Below are positions 45,759-55,346 of a DNA stretch of 64,000 nucleotides, in pieces. The translations under genes were made by a program, and so were the position numbers. Each line of letters opens with the position of its first letter. Positions within the stretch are counted from its first letter, which is position 1. Under the pieces are notes generated by a model, which saw nothing but the letters and a program-made list of their open reading frames with translations, was not told where the DNA came from and did not search any database. Source of the stretch: Erinaceus europaeus (taxonomy: Eukaryota; Chordata; Mammalia; Eulipotyphla; Erinaceidae); contig NC_080171.1 of the NCBI RefSeq assembly GCF_950295315.1, positions 117,857,064 through 117,921,063 on the forward strand, written 5' to 3'.

Positions 45759-45797
45759 GCATTAGTGGTTCAGTGATAGAATTCTTGCCTGCTCCAC
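45759..45797 (+). other. tRNA-Gly 5'-half-like block in LTR U3
   Basis: gcattagtggttcagtgata followed by gaattcttgcctgc matches the 5' half of mammalian tRNA-Gly(GCC) at 31 of 34 positions by my alignment, including box A. The 3' half and box B are absent, so it is not a tRNA gene. Confidence 0.8.
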
Positions 45798-45910
45798 CCC
45801 CTCTCCTTGTCACACCCTGATCCTCTCCTTGTCACACTCTGATTTTCACCAGTCACTTTTCTCTCCACCCTCTCTATGTCACATCCTGTTTCCACCCTAC
45901 TTGGCAAGTA

Positions 45911-45918
45911 TATATAAA
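45911..45918 (+). promoter_or_regulatory. LTR TATA-like box
   Basis: tatataaa, about 80 bp before the AATAAA of the same LTR. Confidence 0.65.
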
Positions 45919-45989
45919 GACAGCATTGTGAGTTTTACGGTACCGTTAGTTTAGCTTAGCTCGGTTTAGATTGTGCTGTCTCCTGCATG

Positions 45990-45995
45990 AATAAA
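45990..45995 (+). promoter_or_regulatory. LTR polyadenylation signal
   Basis: AATAAA in tgcatgaataaagagat, shared with the LTR at 54559. Confidence 0.75.
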
Positions 45996-46098
45996 GAGAT
46001 ACTGCGTACAGCTCAACCATGAGTCCCTGGTCGTCTGTTACCCGCCCGTGAAGCCAGCCCGGTGAAAACAACACAGCCCGGCGAAAACAACAAAGGGA

Positions 46099-46393
46099 CA
46101 TGCAGTGGAGCACATGGTTAAGCGCACAAGGCACCAAATGCAAAGGACCAGCACAAAGTTCCGGGTTAGAGCCCCGGCTCCCCACCTGCAGGGGACACAC
46201 TTCACAAGCAGTGAAGCAGGTCTGCGGTGTCTACCTTTCTCTCTCCCTCTCTCTATCACCCCTTCCCCCTCTCAATTTCTCATTGACCTAGCCAATAAAA
46301 TGGGGAAAAAATGGCTGCCAGGAACAGTGGATTGGTAGTGTTGGCACCAAGGCCCAGTGATAACCCTGGAGACAAAAGAGAGAGAGAGAGAGA
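46099..46393 (+). mobile_element. SINE-A/B with 3' module (nest layer 3)
   Basis: catgcagtggagcacatgg, box B gggttagagcccc and core ccacctgcaggggacacac. The 3' module gaacagtggattggtagtg ends ataaccctggagac. Its head holds the LTR insertion. Confidence 0.88.
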
Positions 46394-46490
46394 GAGGAAC
46401 TCTCCCTGCCCAAGTAGGAACTGGAGGGCTTAAACCCAGTCCTTGAACATGGTAACTAGGCACTCAACCAGGTCACCACTGTCCAGCCCC
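46394..46490 (-). mobile_element. SINE, 5' half (nest layer 2)
   Basis: Minus-strand head ggggctggacagtggtgacc and box B gtttaagccctcc; completes the SINE started at 45485. Confidence 0.8.
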
Positions 46491-46504
46491 ATCATTATAC
46501 TTTT

Positions 46505-46663
46505 AAAAAATTTATGTATTTATTTTATTAGAGAGACAAAGAGAGAATCCTGAGAACACTGCTCAGCCCTGATTTATAGTGGTGCTAGGGATTAAACCTG
46601 GAACCTCAAAGCCTCAGGCATGAGAGTCTTTTTGCATAGCTATTTTGAGATCTCCCTAGCCCC
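46505..46663 (-). mobile_element. SINE-C (nest layer 4, same target)
   Basis: gaacactgctcagccctgat, aaagcctcaggcatgagagt and ttttgcatagctattttgag are SINE-C in reverse. Flanked by atcattatactttt (46491) and gtagttacacttt (46666). Confidence 0.85.
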
Positions 46664-46774
46664 ATGTAGTTACACTTTCAAGAACATATAAATTCAGGTT
46701 TCTTTAAAGAATTTGCTACAGACTATTTAGACTCCTCAGGAGAAGTTAGTCAGATTGTCTAAAAGTTGAAAGTG

Positions 46775-46829
<55 letters not shown>
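46775..46829. repeat. (TA)n microsatellite
   Basis: About 27 TA units; a perfect palindromic tract. Confidence 0.95.
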
Positions 46830-46832
<3 letters not shown>

Positions 46833-47429
46833 ATACCGAGCTCTTTACTGCCTTGGACCAATCTGCTGACCTTTTTTCCTCTTGAAAGCTGCCTTTATAC
46901 CCAAGGCATAGTTAGGAGATGTATAGATTCAGTTTGGGCCACTACCAAGTCAAAGGTGAGAAGCAAACATTAGTTCCCCAAATTCTAGAAGGCCAGGTGC
47001 CCTTTCCTAAGAGTTCATTGCTCTTTAGAGGGATTAAAGCATTTCTTATAAATCCTGTTTATGTTTTCCCAAGAGTGTGTTTAAAGTACTCAGACACAAC
47101 TAACTGTGCCTGGGCCCCAAAGCTTACCACAGAAGATAAAAGAAACACTTTTCTTTTGAAGTGAGTAGGTAGCAACTCCATGTATTCTTAGTTTCCCTGG
47201 AAAGGACCAACAGAGCTGAGGGTGTTGGGATGTGTGAGCAAAAGCCAGAGAAAGCAAACCATTCCCATCCTTGCCTGCCTCTCTGGAAGGCCTGTCAGCT
47301 TTCAGTGTTCTAGGGTCAGACACTCTCTTTGGGTGGGTTTGTCACTGGCTGTTCTCACCTGGCAAGACCACAGACTCCCTTTCTGCTCATTCTTTAGGTT
47401 CAAAGCTGCGTTGGAAATCTGCTCAACGA
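46830..47429. other. No feature recognised
   Basis: Unique-looking sequence. Confidence 0.4.
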
Positions 47430-47705
47430 GATCTAGGCAGTGGTGCACTAGGTTAAATGCACATAGCACAAAGCACAGGGACTCTCGCAAGGATGCCGGT
47501 TTGGCTCCCCACCTGTAGGGGAGATGTTTCACAAGCAGCAAAGCAGGTCTGCAGGTGTCTATCTTTCTCTTTCCCTCTGTGTTTTCCCCTTCTCTCTCAA
47601 CTGCTCTCTATCCTATCCAATAACATGGAAAGAAAGACCACCAGGAGCAGTGGATTCCTAGTGCCATCACGGAGCCCCAGCAACCTGTAGGAAAAAAAAA
47701 AAAGA
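47430..47705 (+). mobile_element. SINE-A/B with 3' module
   Basis: Head gatctaggcagtggtgcac, diverged box B, core ccacctgtaggggagatg and 3' module gagcagtggattcctagtgc. Confidence 0.9.
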
Positions 47706-47716
47706 GGGGCATGTAG

Positions 47717-48093
47717 TGTTGGTCATTACACCTGGTCCCCTGCATTGCTTGATGCTGTGGTCTATTTACATAATCACTGTTTTGCCTGAGACCCGCCCTG
47801 CCTGCAGGGTATTGGTTTAACCCCACTGGTTAGAACCTTCACAACAGCTGCTATGGAAGCTTGATACCTTCGTGCTTTTTTTTTTTCTCTCCACCCCCTC
47901 TCCTAGCTATTTCCTTTTCCAACCTGCCACTTCCGTTTCAAAAGATAAAAATGCATTTTCTCTGATCAATAAATGAAATTGCACTGTGTTTCCCGCTCAG
48001 CCACAAGTCCCTGGTTCCTCTCCCATGTCGCTGAGTAAGCAGCCGCCCAGGTTGGCTCTGGTCGAGTTCTCTCCTCCGCAACACAACCCAGCA
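47717..48093 (+). mobile_element. Solo LTR, different subfamily
   Basis: Begins TGTTGGTC and ends CCCAGCA, flanked by a perfect 6-bp repeat atgtag (47711-47716 and 48094-48099). AATAAA is at about 47967. The R/U5-like text cacaagtccctggttc parallels the other two LTRs, but the U3 differs and lacks the tRNA-Gly block. Confidence 0.9.
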
Positions 48094-48099
48094 ATGTAG

Positions 48100-49423
48100 G
48101 ATATCACCCTCACCCTGAATCCGCACTGCAACCCCCTTCTGTGTAGGCTGTATGAGCATCCTGGTGAGGAGGATGCCATGGACATGAACTTGAGCTTTTC
48201 AGAAAGGCCAGACTCATACTACAATTGACCCAAGCAAATCAGCCTTCCCTTGATCTCTGGGACTCTTGAGACATCCCACTACTTTCCCTACACAAAAACA
48301 TCCTTTGAGGGTATAGAGGATGCCCTGAAGGTCTAATTATCCAACACTGAGGCCTACTGATTTATATTTGCCTCAAGGTAGAAGTAATGGCTGTTTTATG
48401 AATCATCTTAATAAGAAGAACCGCAGAAGAGGTGAGGGTGTTAAATTCCAAAGTGAAGGGGACAGTCTTGGAGTGCTGCAGACTGAACGCAACAACCGTC
48501 ACAGATGTCACCAACTATCCAGCTTCATTCCTCCCACAACTGTCATCCATCCAAGAGACACCCTGTAGCCTAAGACTTTTGACATCAGGTTCATTCAATT
48601 CACTAGAGTCCTGGACTGATGGTCAGGGGAAAATCACACACCAGTAACCTCATAACTTTCCCTGAAAGTAAGAAGACACAGGCCGGCCTCCCTCTGCCAC
48701 CTCCCAACACCACACCGTAGCTTCCTCTCTCAGTGTGTAGGCCGATGGAGTGTATTCCTGGAGGCCCGACACCAGAGCAGAGCTTTGTTCAGTACATGAT
48801 GCTCGAATGGAGCAAACCAGCTCCTTGTGTGCTATCCTGACCGAACTGAAACAGAACCGTTTACTCAGATTTGCTGCTTTTCTCTCCCCCCTCCCCTACC
48901 AAAGGAGGTCTCAGGAAGCAGTGCCCACTGCCAGTGGTCCCTTGATGTAGTATTGCTAATTCCCATGGTTTATTAGAAACACAAGGACCCAACTGATTTT
49001 ACAAAAGTACACAACAAATTCTCAATACCCAGAAGCTTTAGTTTAGTTTTAGCTTACTTGCCCTGCTCATGACCATGGTCCAGGGAAGTATAACTGGGCT
49101 TGTTTAACTCTCAGACTAGCCATGGAGACAGTCCTCATCTGTGTTGTCAAGAAGGAATGTTTTCCCATGGGAAACTAGAGCTAGCTGCATAAATAGGATA
49201 CAAGAATAAAGGAAATGGAGTTTCGTTTGTTATTTAAAAAACAACTGATTGAAACACCTTACCCATCAGTCCCCTGTGCAGTTGTGAATTTACCCATAAG
49301 TATGGAAGCTGGTTACACTTCTTTCAGTATTCAGGAAGAGTAAACATCTCTCAACATACTTAAACACTCTGCCTCCCTTGGTTTTCCATGGTTTCAAGTT
49401 GTGTTTTTTGATGCCTCATAAAG
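48100..49423. other. No feature recognised
   Basis: Unique-looking sequence. Short open frames here show no motif. Confidence 0.4.
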
Positions 49424-49435
49424 CTCTAAATATTT

Positions 49436-49659
49436 GGGGCTGAGTGGTGGCGCACCTGGCTGAGTACGCATATCGCAATGTGCAAGGATCCAGGTTCGAG
49501 CCCCCAGTCCCCACCTACAGGGGGAAAGCTTTGCGAGTGGTGAAGCTGTGTTGCAGGTGTCTCTCTGTTTCTCTCCCTCTCTCTCACCCCCCTTTCCTCT
49601 TGATTTCTGGCTGTTTCCTATCCAATAAATAAAATCGAGATAATTAAATTTTTAAAAAA
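49436..49659 (+). mobile_element. SINE-B, full length
   Basis: Perfect 12-bp flanks ctctaaatattt (49424-49435 and 49660-49671). Head gggctgagtggtggcgcacc, box B ggttcgagcccc and tail ccaataaataaaat. Confidence 0.96.
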
Positions 49660-49682
49660 CTCTAAATATTTATGAACATGAC

Positions 49683-49815
49683 AGCCCAGGAGGCTGTACA
49701 ATGGTCAGAGCATTAAATTGAGAAGCAAGAGGTCCAGAGACTGATCCTTGGTACCTCATGTGCCAGAGTGATGCACTGATACTCTCTCTCTCTCTAACAA
49801 ATTGTTGAAATATAT
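49683..49815 (+). mobile_element. SINE-D, diverged
   Basis: gaggctgtacaatggtcaga, gaagcaagaggtccagagac, tgatccttggtacctcatg and a CT run follow the SINE-D order. Confidence 0.7.
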
Positions 49816-50249
49816 TTATGCACTCAGATTCTTTCTTTAGGGCCTCACTTTCATCATTGTGCAGAATAAAATAAACTACAAATTATTTCAATATTATAAT
49901 AATCATTCACAGATAAAACATCTTTCTGAAGACATGGAGAGACTGTTGTGTGTGTAATATGAATTGAGCTAGTGTGACCTGAAACACACATGGAGCATGT
50001 TTTGATTTCCAAAAGTCAAAATAGAAAATCCTTCCTGGAAAAAAAGTGGCATGATTGGGGTTCCTAGCATAAGCTAATTTCATTTGAAATTATTAGAATA
50101 AAAATCTATCTGACTGATCCATGCATGTTTTGTGTTATAGAAAAACAGAAAATAGCTCTTCCTGAAGGTACGTTAGGATGGTAGTATTCCCCTTGCTTGA
50201 CTCACTGAAGTCAAATATTTCAGCCATTATTCCCTTAATATATTAGATG
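49816..50249. other. No feature recognised
   Basis: AT-rich unique-looking sequence. Confidence 0.4.
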
Positions 50250-50265
50250 TTTAAGGTATTTTTTT

Positions 50266-50621
50266 TTCCTTTTTTTTTTTCCTCCAGGGTTTTTGCTGGG
50301 CTCGGTGCCTGCACCATGAATCCACCGCTCCTGGAGGCCATTTTTCCCCCTTTTTGTTGCCCTGGTTGTTGCAGCCTTGTTGCGGTTATTATTGCCATTG
50401 TTGACGTTGCTTTGTTGTTGGATAGGACAGAGAGAAATGGAGAGAGGAGGGGAAGACAGAGAGAGGGGGAGAGAAAGACAGATACCTGCAGACCTGCTTC
50501 ACCGCCTGTGAAGCGACTCCCCTGCAGGTGGGGAGCCGGGGTCTCGAACCGGGATCCTTACGCCGGTCCCTGCGCTTTGCGCCACGTGCGCTTAACCCAC
50601 TGCGCCACCACCCGACTCCCA
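50266..50621 (-). mobile_element. SINE-A with 3' module, full length
   Basis: Minus-strand head gggagtcgggtggtggcgca, box B ggttcgagacccc and core ccacctgcaggggagtcgc. Flanks tttaaggtatttttt (about 50250 and 50622). Confidence 0.97.
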
Positions 50622-50734
50622 TTTAAGGTATTTTTTCTTACTCTGATTATTTTCCCACTCAGCCCCTTTTGAGAAAATATATGACTACTGATGTGGTTTC
50701 TTGTGGTTCCTCTCTCTCTCTCTCTTTCTCTTTG

Positions 50735-50787
50735 CCTCCAAGGTTATTTCTGGGGCTCAGTGCCAGCACCATGAATCCACTGTTTCT
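50735..50787 (-). mobile_element. SINE-A, 3' module end of outer copy
   Basis: gcctccaaggttatttctgg...accatgaatccactg is the 3' module, separated from its body by an inner SINE. Confidence 0.88.
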
Positions 50788-51000
50788 TTTTTTTTTTTCA
50801 TATTTTATTTTATTTATTTATTCCCTTTTGTTGCCCTTGTTGTTGTTTTTTATTGTTGTAGTTATTATTGTTGTTGTCGTCGCTGTTGGATAGGACAGAG
50901 AGAAATGGAGAGAGGAGGGGAAGACAGAGAGGAGGAGAGAAAGATAGACACCTGCAGACCTGCTTCACCGCCTGTGAAGCGACTCCCCTGCAGGTGGGGA
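50788..51000 (-). mobile_element. SINE-A lacking its tRNA head (inner copy)
   Basis: Stops at tccccacctgcaggggagtc in its own direction, so boxes A and B are gone, yet it is flanked by a perfect 15-bp repeat gaatccactgtttct (50773-50787 and 51001-51015). Confidence 0.95.
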
Positions 51001-51015
51001 GAATCCACTGTTTCT

Positions 51016-51285
51016 GGGGACCATTTTTCCCCCTTTTTGTTGCCCTTGTTGTTTTATCATTATTGTGATTGTTATTGTTGTCATTGCTGTTGGATAGGAC
51101 AGAGAGAAATGGAGAGAGGAGGGGAAAACAGAGAGGGGAAGAGACAGACACCTGCAGACCTGCTTCACCGCCTGTGAAACGACTCCCCTGCAGGTGGGGA
51201 GCCGGGGGCTTGAACCGGGATCCTTACACGGTCGTTGTGCTTTGCGCCACGTATGTTTAACCCACTGCACCACGGTCCAACACCC
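51016..51285 (-). mobile_element. SINE-A, main part of outer copy
   Basis: Minus-strand head gggtgttggaccgtggtgc, box B ggttcaagcccc and core ccacctgcaggggagtcg. Confidence 0.93.
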
Positions 51286-51635
51286 AAGATTTTTCTTTGT
51301 TTGTTTGTTTTTCTCACCTATGTGCTGTATGATCTCTCCTAACATGGATAGGTTCTTGAAAACTGTCCCTTTAAGCACAGTGATGAAAGACAAAGCCAGC
51401 ATGACCACAGGCCAATTGATGAGAGAGAGAGAACGAGTTCAGTTCCTATAGCATATTCCTGGTCACCAAAACATTGGCAAGCTCCCCGGTAGACATCCAA
51501 AAAACTATTAATGCTAAACAATAGTCCTTTCTTCATGTATGCCATCATATTCTAGCCCACTTGCTACAGTTCATGGTTGAAAGTAGTTGGAGGCTATTTC
51601 AGGAGTTTAAAACAGAGGTGAGTAAAACATTGATT
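51286..51635. other. No feature recognised
   Basis: Short unique-looking stretch with a (TTTG)n run near 51297. Confidence 0.4.
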
Positions 51636-51651
51636 CCCCAACAAAGAAATT

Positions 51652-51940
51652 TATTTTTTTAATATATATATTTTTTCCCTTTTGTTGCTCTTGTTTTTTA
51701 TTGTTGCTGTAGTTATTGTTGTTGTTATTGATGTTGTTGTTGTTGAATAGGACAGAGAGAAATGGAGAGAGGAGGGGAAAACAGAGAGGGGGAGAGAAAG
51801 ATAGACACCTGCAGACCTGCTTCACCGCCTGTGAAGTGACTCCCCTGCACGTGGGGAGCCAGGGACTGGAACTGGGATCCTTACACCAGTCCTTGCACTT
51901 TGCACCACGTGCGCTTAACCCACTGCGCTGCCGCCAGACT
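51652..51940 (-). mobile_element. SINE-A, full length
   Basis: Flanked by ccccaacaaagaaatt (51636-51651 and 51941-51956). Minus-strand head gagtctggcggcagcgcagt. Confidence 0.95.
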
Positions 51941-52021
51941 CCCCAACAAAGAAATTAAAAAATAAATAAATAAATAAAACAGAGGTAAGACCCATTTTGT
52001 TCAAGATGTCTTTCCATTGCA

Positions 52022-52023
<2 letters not shown>

Positions 52024-52060
<37 letters not shown>
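52024..52060. repeat. (CA)n microsatellite
   Basis: About 18 CA units. Confidence 0.95.
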
Positions 52061-52061
<1 letters not shown>

Positions 52062-52132
52062 ATACAATTCAAACCTGATGTGCAGATCTTCGGGATCTGG
52101 GAGGAAACTGAAGACATGATGAGAATGTGTGA

Positions 52133-52135
<3 letters not shown>

Positions 52136-52168
<33 letters not shown>
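52136..52168. repeat. (CA)n microsatellite
   Basis: Second CA run about 75 bp after the first. Confidence 0.95.
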
Positions 52169-52170
<2 letters not shown>

Positions 52171-52207
52171 GTTTGCCCACTGGAAATAAACCTTTTTTTT
52201 TTTTATA

Positions 52208-52375
52208 ACAAAAAGCATTATTTTTTTAAAGATTTTATGTATTCATTCATGAGGAAGGTAAGAGGAAAGATAAAGAGCCAGATATCACTCTGGTACATGT
52301 GCTGCCAGGGATTGAACTCAGGACCTCATGCTTGAGAGTCCAATGCTTTATCCACTGCACCACCTCCGGGACCAC
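52208..52375 (-). mobile_element. SINE-D, full length
   Basis: Minus-strand head ggtcccggaggtggtgcag, then caagcatgaggtcctgagtt and aatccctggcagcacatgt. Near-identical to the copy at 26775. Confidence 0.93.
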
Positions 52376-53188
52376 TCAACTTTTTTACTAATAAAATTAT
52401 TATGAAAAAATATTTGATGAAATGTGTTTCATGGGTCTGTTGTCTTGCTCGAGAATCCTGGATATGCAACCAAAAAAGTCCATCAAGCAGCTACCTAGCA
52501 GAGAATAAGGTCCACAGGAACAAATTAGGTAATGGTGTTTAGGAACATAAAAGGAATTTTAAAAGGTCTCAGGACCTAAAAGTGACTCTGAAATTGATGT
52601 GTAAGGAAGCATGTGCGGTCTCTAAGAATGCTTGAGAGCAACCCGGGGAAGCAGGTTCGTGTCTAAAATAGCCAGCTGCATACTCACGTGAGGTATGATA
52701 CTCAAAAGGCCTTGGCGGGGTGTGTCTTAGCTCTGTCCACACCTCCCACCCACATTCCAGCTGACTCAGAGTCTATGGGAGGGAAGGAAAGTGATCTAAT
52801 TCTGCACCCCGGCATGGCTGCGGGAAACGCCCGCCACTTCCAGGATGCCCAGGGTAATGGCTGGACAGGAGGGGAAGGTGGGCCGTGGCTGTCTTATTTT
52901 GGGTCTCTTTTCAAGTGCCTGTCAGATGTAAGGAAGGCTTGGTCAAAAGCCCAAGGGGCAGGGCCCAGGGAATGTTAACTCACCAAGTATAGTAACCTTA
53001 TAGGGTAGCAGAAGAGCATTTTCTTGTACAGGAACAGATAATAGAACACTACTCCAGAATTGTCTCAGCAAAATAATAAAACTAGTCAAATTGTTATCCC
53101 AGTGGGTCAACAATTAACTTGCTTTCTTGGGTGATGAGAGCGTAACATAAGAGTTCTTGGTTTTCCAAGATTAGTGATCACACTTGAA

Positions 53189-53192
<4 letters not shown>
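52376..53192. other. No feature recognised
   Basis: Unique-looking sequence. Confidence 0.4.
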
Positions 53193-53246
<54 letters not shown>

Positions 53247-53248
53247 TG
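53193..53248. repeat. (GT)n microsatellite
   Basis: About 27 uninterrupted GT units. Confidence 0.95.
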
Positions 53249-53305
53249 TTTAACTCTATGTATTAGTAAGTCGTATCTCTAGCATGTACTGACTGGAAAA
53301 ATATA

Positions 53306-53612
53306 GGGGGTAGGGTGGTAGCGCAGGAGGTTAAGTGCAGTTGGCACAAAGCACAAAGACCGGCGTAAAGATCCCTGTTTGAGCCCCCGACTCCCCACCT
53401 GCAGGGGAGTCACTTCACAGGCAGTGAAGCAGGTCTGCAGGTGTCTATCTTTCTCTCCTCCTCTCTGTCTTCCCCTCCTCTCTCCATTTCTCTCTATCTT
53501 ATCCAACAACAATGACATCAACAACAATAATAATAACTACAACAACAATAAAACACAGTAAGGGCAACAAAAGAGAAAATAAAAATAATATTAAAAATTT
53601 TTTTAAAAAGAA
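53306..53612 (+). mobile_element. SINE-A, full length
   Basis: Head ggggtagggtggtagcgcag, core ccacctgcaggggagtcac and a CAACAACAATGACATC tail. Confidence 0.95.
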
Positions 53613-54134
53613 AAAGAAAAACATAGTGACAATCACGACAAAAAACAGTCATGAATTCAGTAATTTTCAAATGCATTTTGTGTTTGTTAGCTACAACAGT
53701 GCTAGTGTATATTTGAGCTCTAATGGGAGAGATCTAAAATCTTAAGTCTTCAAATGAAGGGAAGGTATACAAGAATTTATCCCTCAGAGCCCACTGCTCA
53801 TATATGGAGAAGCATTCCAGGCTTGTTTAAGACTCCGCACAGTTCTGGTTATCTCACAGAATGGAATGTGGTGTTGGAAATTCAATTTTAAAAGAACTCT
53901 GAGGATATATACCTGACATCATTTACATATATAAGCACAGGTAATCATATATGTGTATGGGCCACAAAAGTGACCTACTGCAATTGGGAGGGGTGTAGAG
54001 AAAGGGGAAAGACCAGAGCTACTTGTCTCCTGCCTCTTCAGCACCCATTTATCTACTTCTCACCACTTCCAAACCTGCTACTGCTGAAGTGACCAGCTCT
54101 TCCTGAGTGACCAGCTCTACTGCTGGCATGATCC
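53613..54134. other. No feature recognised
   Basis: Unique-looking sequence. Confidence 0.4.
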
Positions 54135-54348
54135 AAGGGGTGGATTGATGGCGCATCTGCTTGAGTGCACACATTGCGGGGCACAAGGACCCCTTTTCAG
54201 TCCTCTAGCCCCTAACTGCAGGAGGGACGCTTCACGAGTGGTGAAGCAGGGCTGCAAGTGTCTCTGTCTCGCTGGCTGTTTCTCCCTTCTCCTTCTCAGC
54301 TTCTCTCTGTCTCCATCCAAAATGAATGAATTAATTAATTAATATTTT
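54135..54348 (+). mobile_element. SINE-B
   Basis: Head aggggtggattgatggcgca, core cacgagtggtgaagcaggg and tail aatgaatgaattaattaa. Confidence 0.9.
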
Positions 54349-54357
54349 GAAGAGGAA

Positions 54358-54500
54358 TGAGGGTGGGCAGCAGCACACCCAGTTAAGTGCACACAGTACA
54401 AAGTGCAGGGACCTTCACAATGATCTGGGTTTGAGCCCTCAGTCCCCCACCTATAGGGGAAAGCTTCAAGAGCAGTTAAGAAGGTCTGCAGGTGTCTCTC

Positions 54501-54549
<49 letters not shown>

Positions 54550-54558
54550 TTCAATCTC
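54358..54558 (+). mobile_element. SINE-B, 5' part, split by an LTR
   Basis: gagggtgggcagcagcacac, box B gggtttgagccctc and a (CT)n-expanded body reaching aatctc, where the LTR is inserted. Confidence 0.92.
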
Positions 54559-54704
54559 TGTTGGGTAGTATGCCAGCTCCCCCTGGCTTCTGCTTAACCA
54601 AGCACCGGTATGCCTGTATGGGATTGGTTTGATCCCACTCAAAGCTGCGGTCTATTTACATAAATCACTTTTACATTTACATAAAGCACCACCCTCCCTC
54701 CAGG

Positions 54705-54740
54705 GCATTGGTTCAGTGGTAGAATTCTTGCCTGCTCCAC
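54705..54740 (+). other. tRNA-Gly 5'-half-like block in LTR U3
   Basis: gcattg, a 3-base gap, then gttcagtggtagaattctt and gcctgc: 30 of 31 aligned bases agree with the tRNA-Gly(GCC) 5' half. Confidence 0.82.
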
Positions 54741-54823
54741 CCCCTCTCCTTGTCATACCCTGATTTTCACCAGTCACTTTTCTCTCCACCCTCTCTACGT
54801 CTGTTCACACCCTACTTGGAAAG

Positions 54824-54832
54824 TATATATAA
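54824..54832 (+). promoter_or_regulatory. LTR TATA-like box
   Basis: tatatataa, aligned with the box at 45911. Confidence 0.65.
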
Positions 54833-54904
54833 GGACAGAATTGTTTGTTTTAGTTGAGTTTTAGTTTAGCTTAGCTTGGTTTAGATTGTGCTGTGTCCTG
54901 CATG

Positions 54905-54910
54905 AATAAA
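54905..54910 (+). promoter_or_regulatory. LTR polyadenylation signal
   Basis: AATAAA aligned with 45990. Confidence 0.75.
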
Positions 54911-54980
54911 GAGACACTGTGTACAGCTCAACCATGAGTCCCGGGTCGTCTGTCTCCCGTCAGTGAAGCTCAGCCCAACA

Positions 54981-55045
54981 AATCTCTCCTCCCCTCTCAA
55001 TTTTTTTTCTGTCATATCTAATAAAAATGGCGAAAAAAGAAAGAA
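54981..55045 (+). mobile_element. SINE-B, 3' part after LTR
   Basis: aatctctcctcccctctcaa and tctaataaaaatggcgaaaa complete the SINE begun at 54358. Confidence 0.9.
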
Positions 55046-55137
55046 AAAGAAGATAGCCTTCTCCTACCCTGTCACACTTGGGGTGCTTGTATCAAGAGAG
55101 CTTCCCTCCATTAGATGGATAGTTTTTAAATTTTTAA

Positions 55138-55346
55138 AATTATCTTTATTTATTTATTGGATAGAGACAGCCAGAAGTCAAGAGGGAAGTGTTGGATAGA
55201 GAGGGAGAGAGACAGAGAGAGATACCTGCAGCACTGCTTCACCACTCGTGAAGCTTTCCCCCTGTAGGTGGGGACCAGGGACTCGAACCTGGGTCCTTGT
55301 GCACTGTAACATGTGCGCTCAACCAGGTGCACCACCACCTGGCCCT
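55138..55346 (-). mobile_element. SINE-B, full length
   Basis: Minus-strand head ggccaggtggtggtgcacc, box B ggttcgagtccc and core cacctacagggggaaagc. Confidence 0.95.

Larger units (their letters stand above)
45630..46092 (+). mobile_element. Solo LTR of an endogenous retrovirus, copy 1
   Basis: Begins TGTTGG and ends CAACA, with near-matching 6-bp flanks gaggga (45624-45629) and aaggga (46093-46098). TATA-like tatataaa is at 45911 and AATAAA at 45990. Six-bp duplications and TG...CA ends fit a class II (ERVK-like) element. There is no internal viral sequence. It carries a tRNA-Gly-like block at 45759 and a duplicated 3' end. Confidence 0.85.
54559..54980 (+). mobile_element. Solo LTR of an endogenous retrovirus, copy 2
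   Basis: Begins TGTTGGG and ends CCCAACA, an exact inverted repeat, with a perfect 6-bp flank aatctc (54553-54558 and 54981-54986). TATA-like tatatataa is at 54824 and AATAAA at 54905. Same subfamily as 45630. It interrupts a SINE, so it is younger than that SINE. No internal viral sequence. Confidence 0.95.

Noticed and set aside
45759..45797. Genuine tRNA-Gly gene in the LTR
   Set aside because: Only the 5' half is present; the anticodon arm end, T arm and box B are replaced by LTR sequence.
45630..46092. Complete provirus
   Set aside because: No second LTR, primer-binding site or gag/pol/env-like sequence lies next to any of the three LTRs, so they are solo LTRs.
46775..46829. Replication origin or hairpin terminator at the TA tract
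   Set aside because: A plain (TA)n microsatellite; nothing else supports either role.
50266..51940. CRISPR-like array of repeated blocks
   Set aside because: The repeats are 200-350 bp SINE copies with A-rich tails and target duplications, not short direct repeats with unique spacers.
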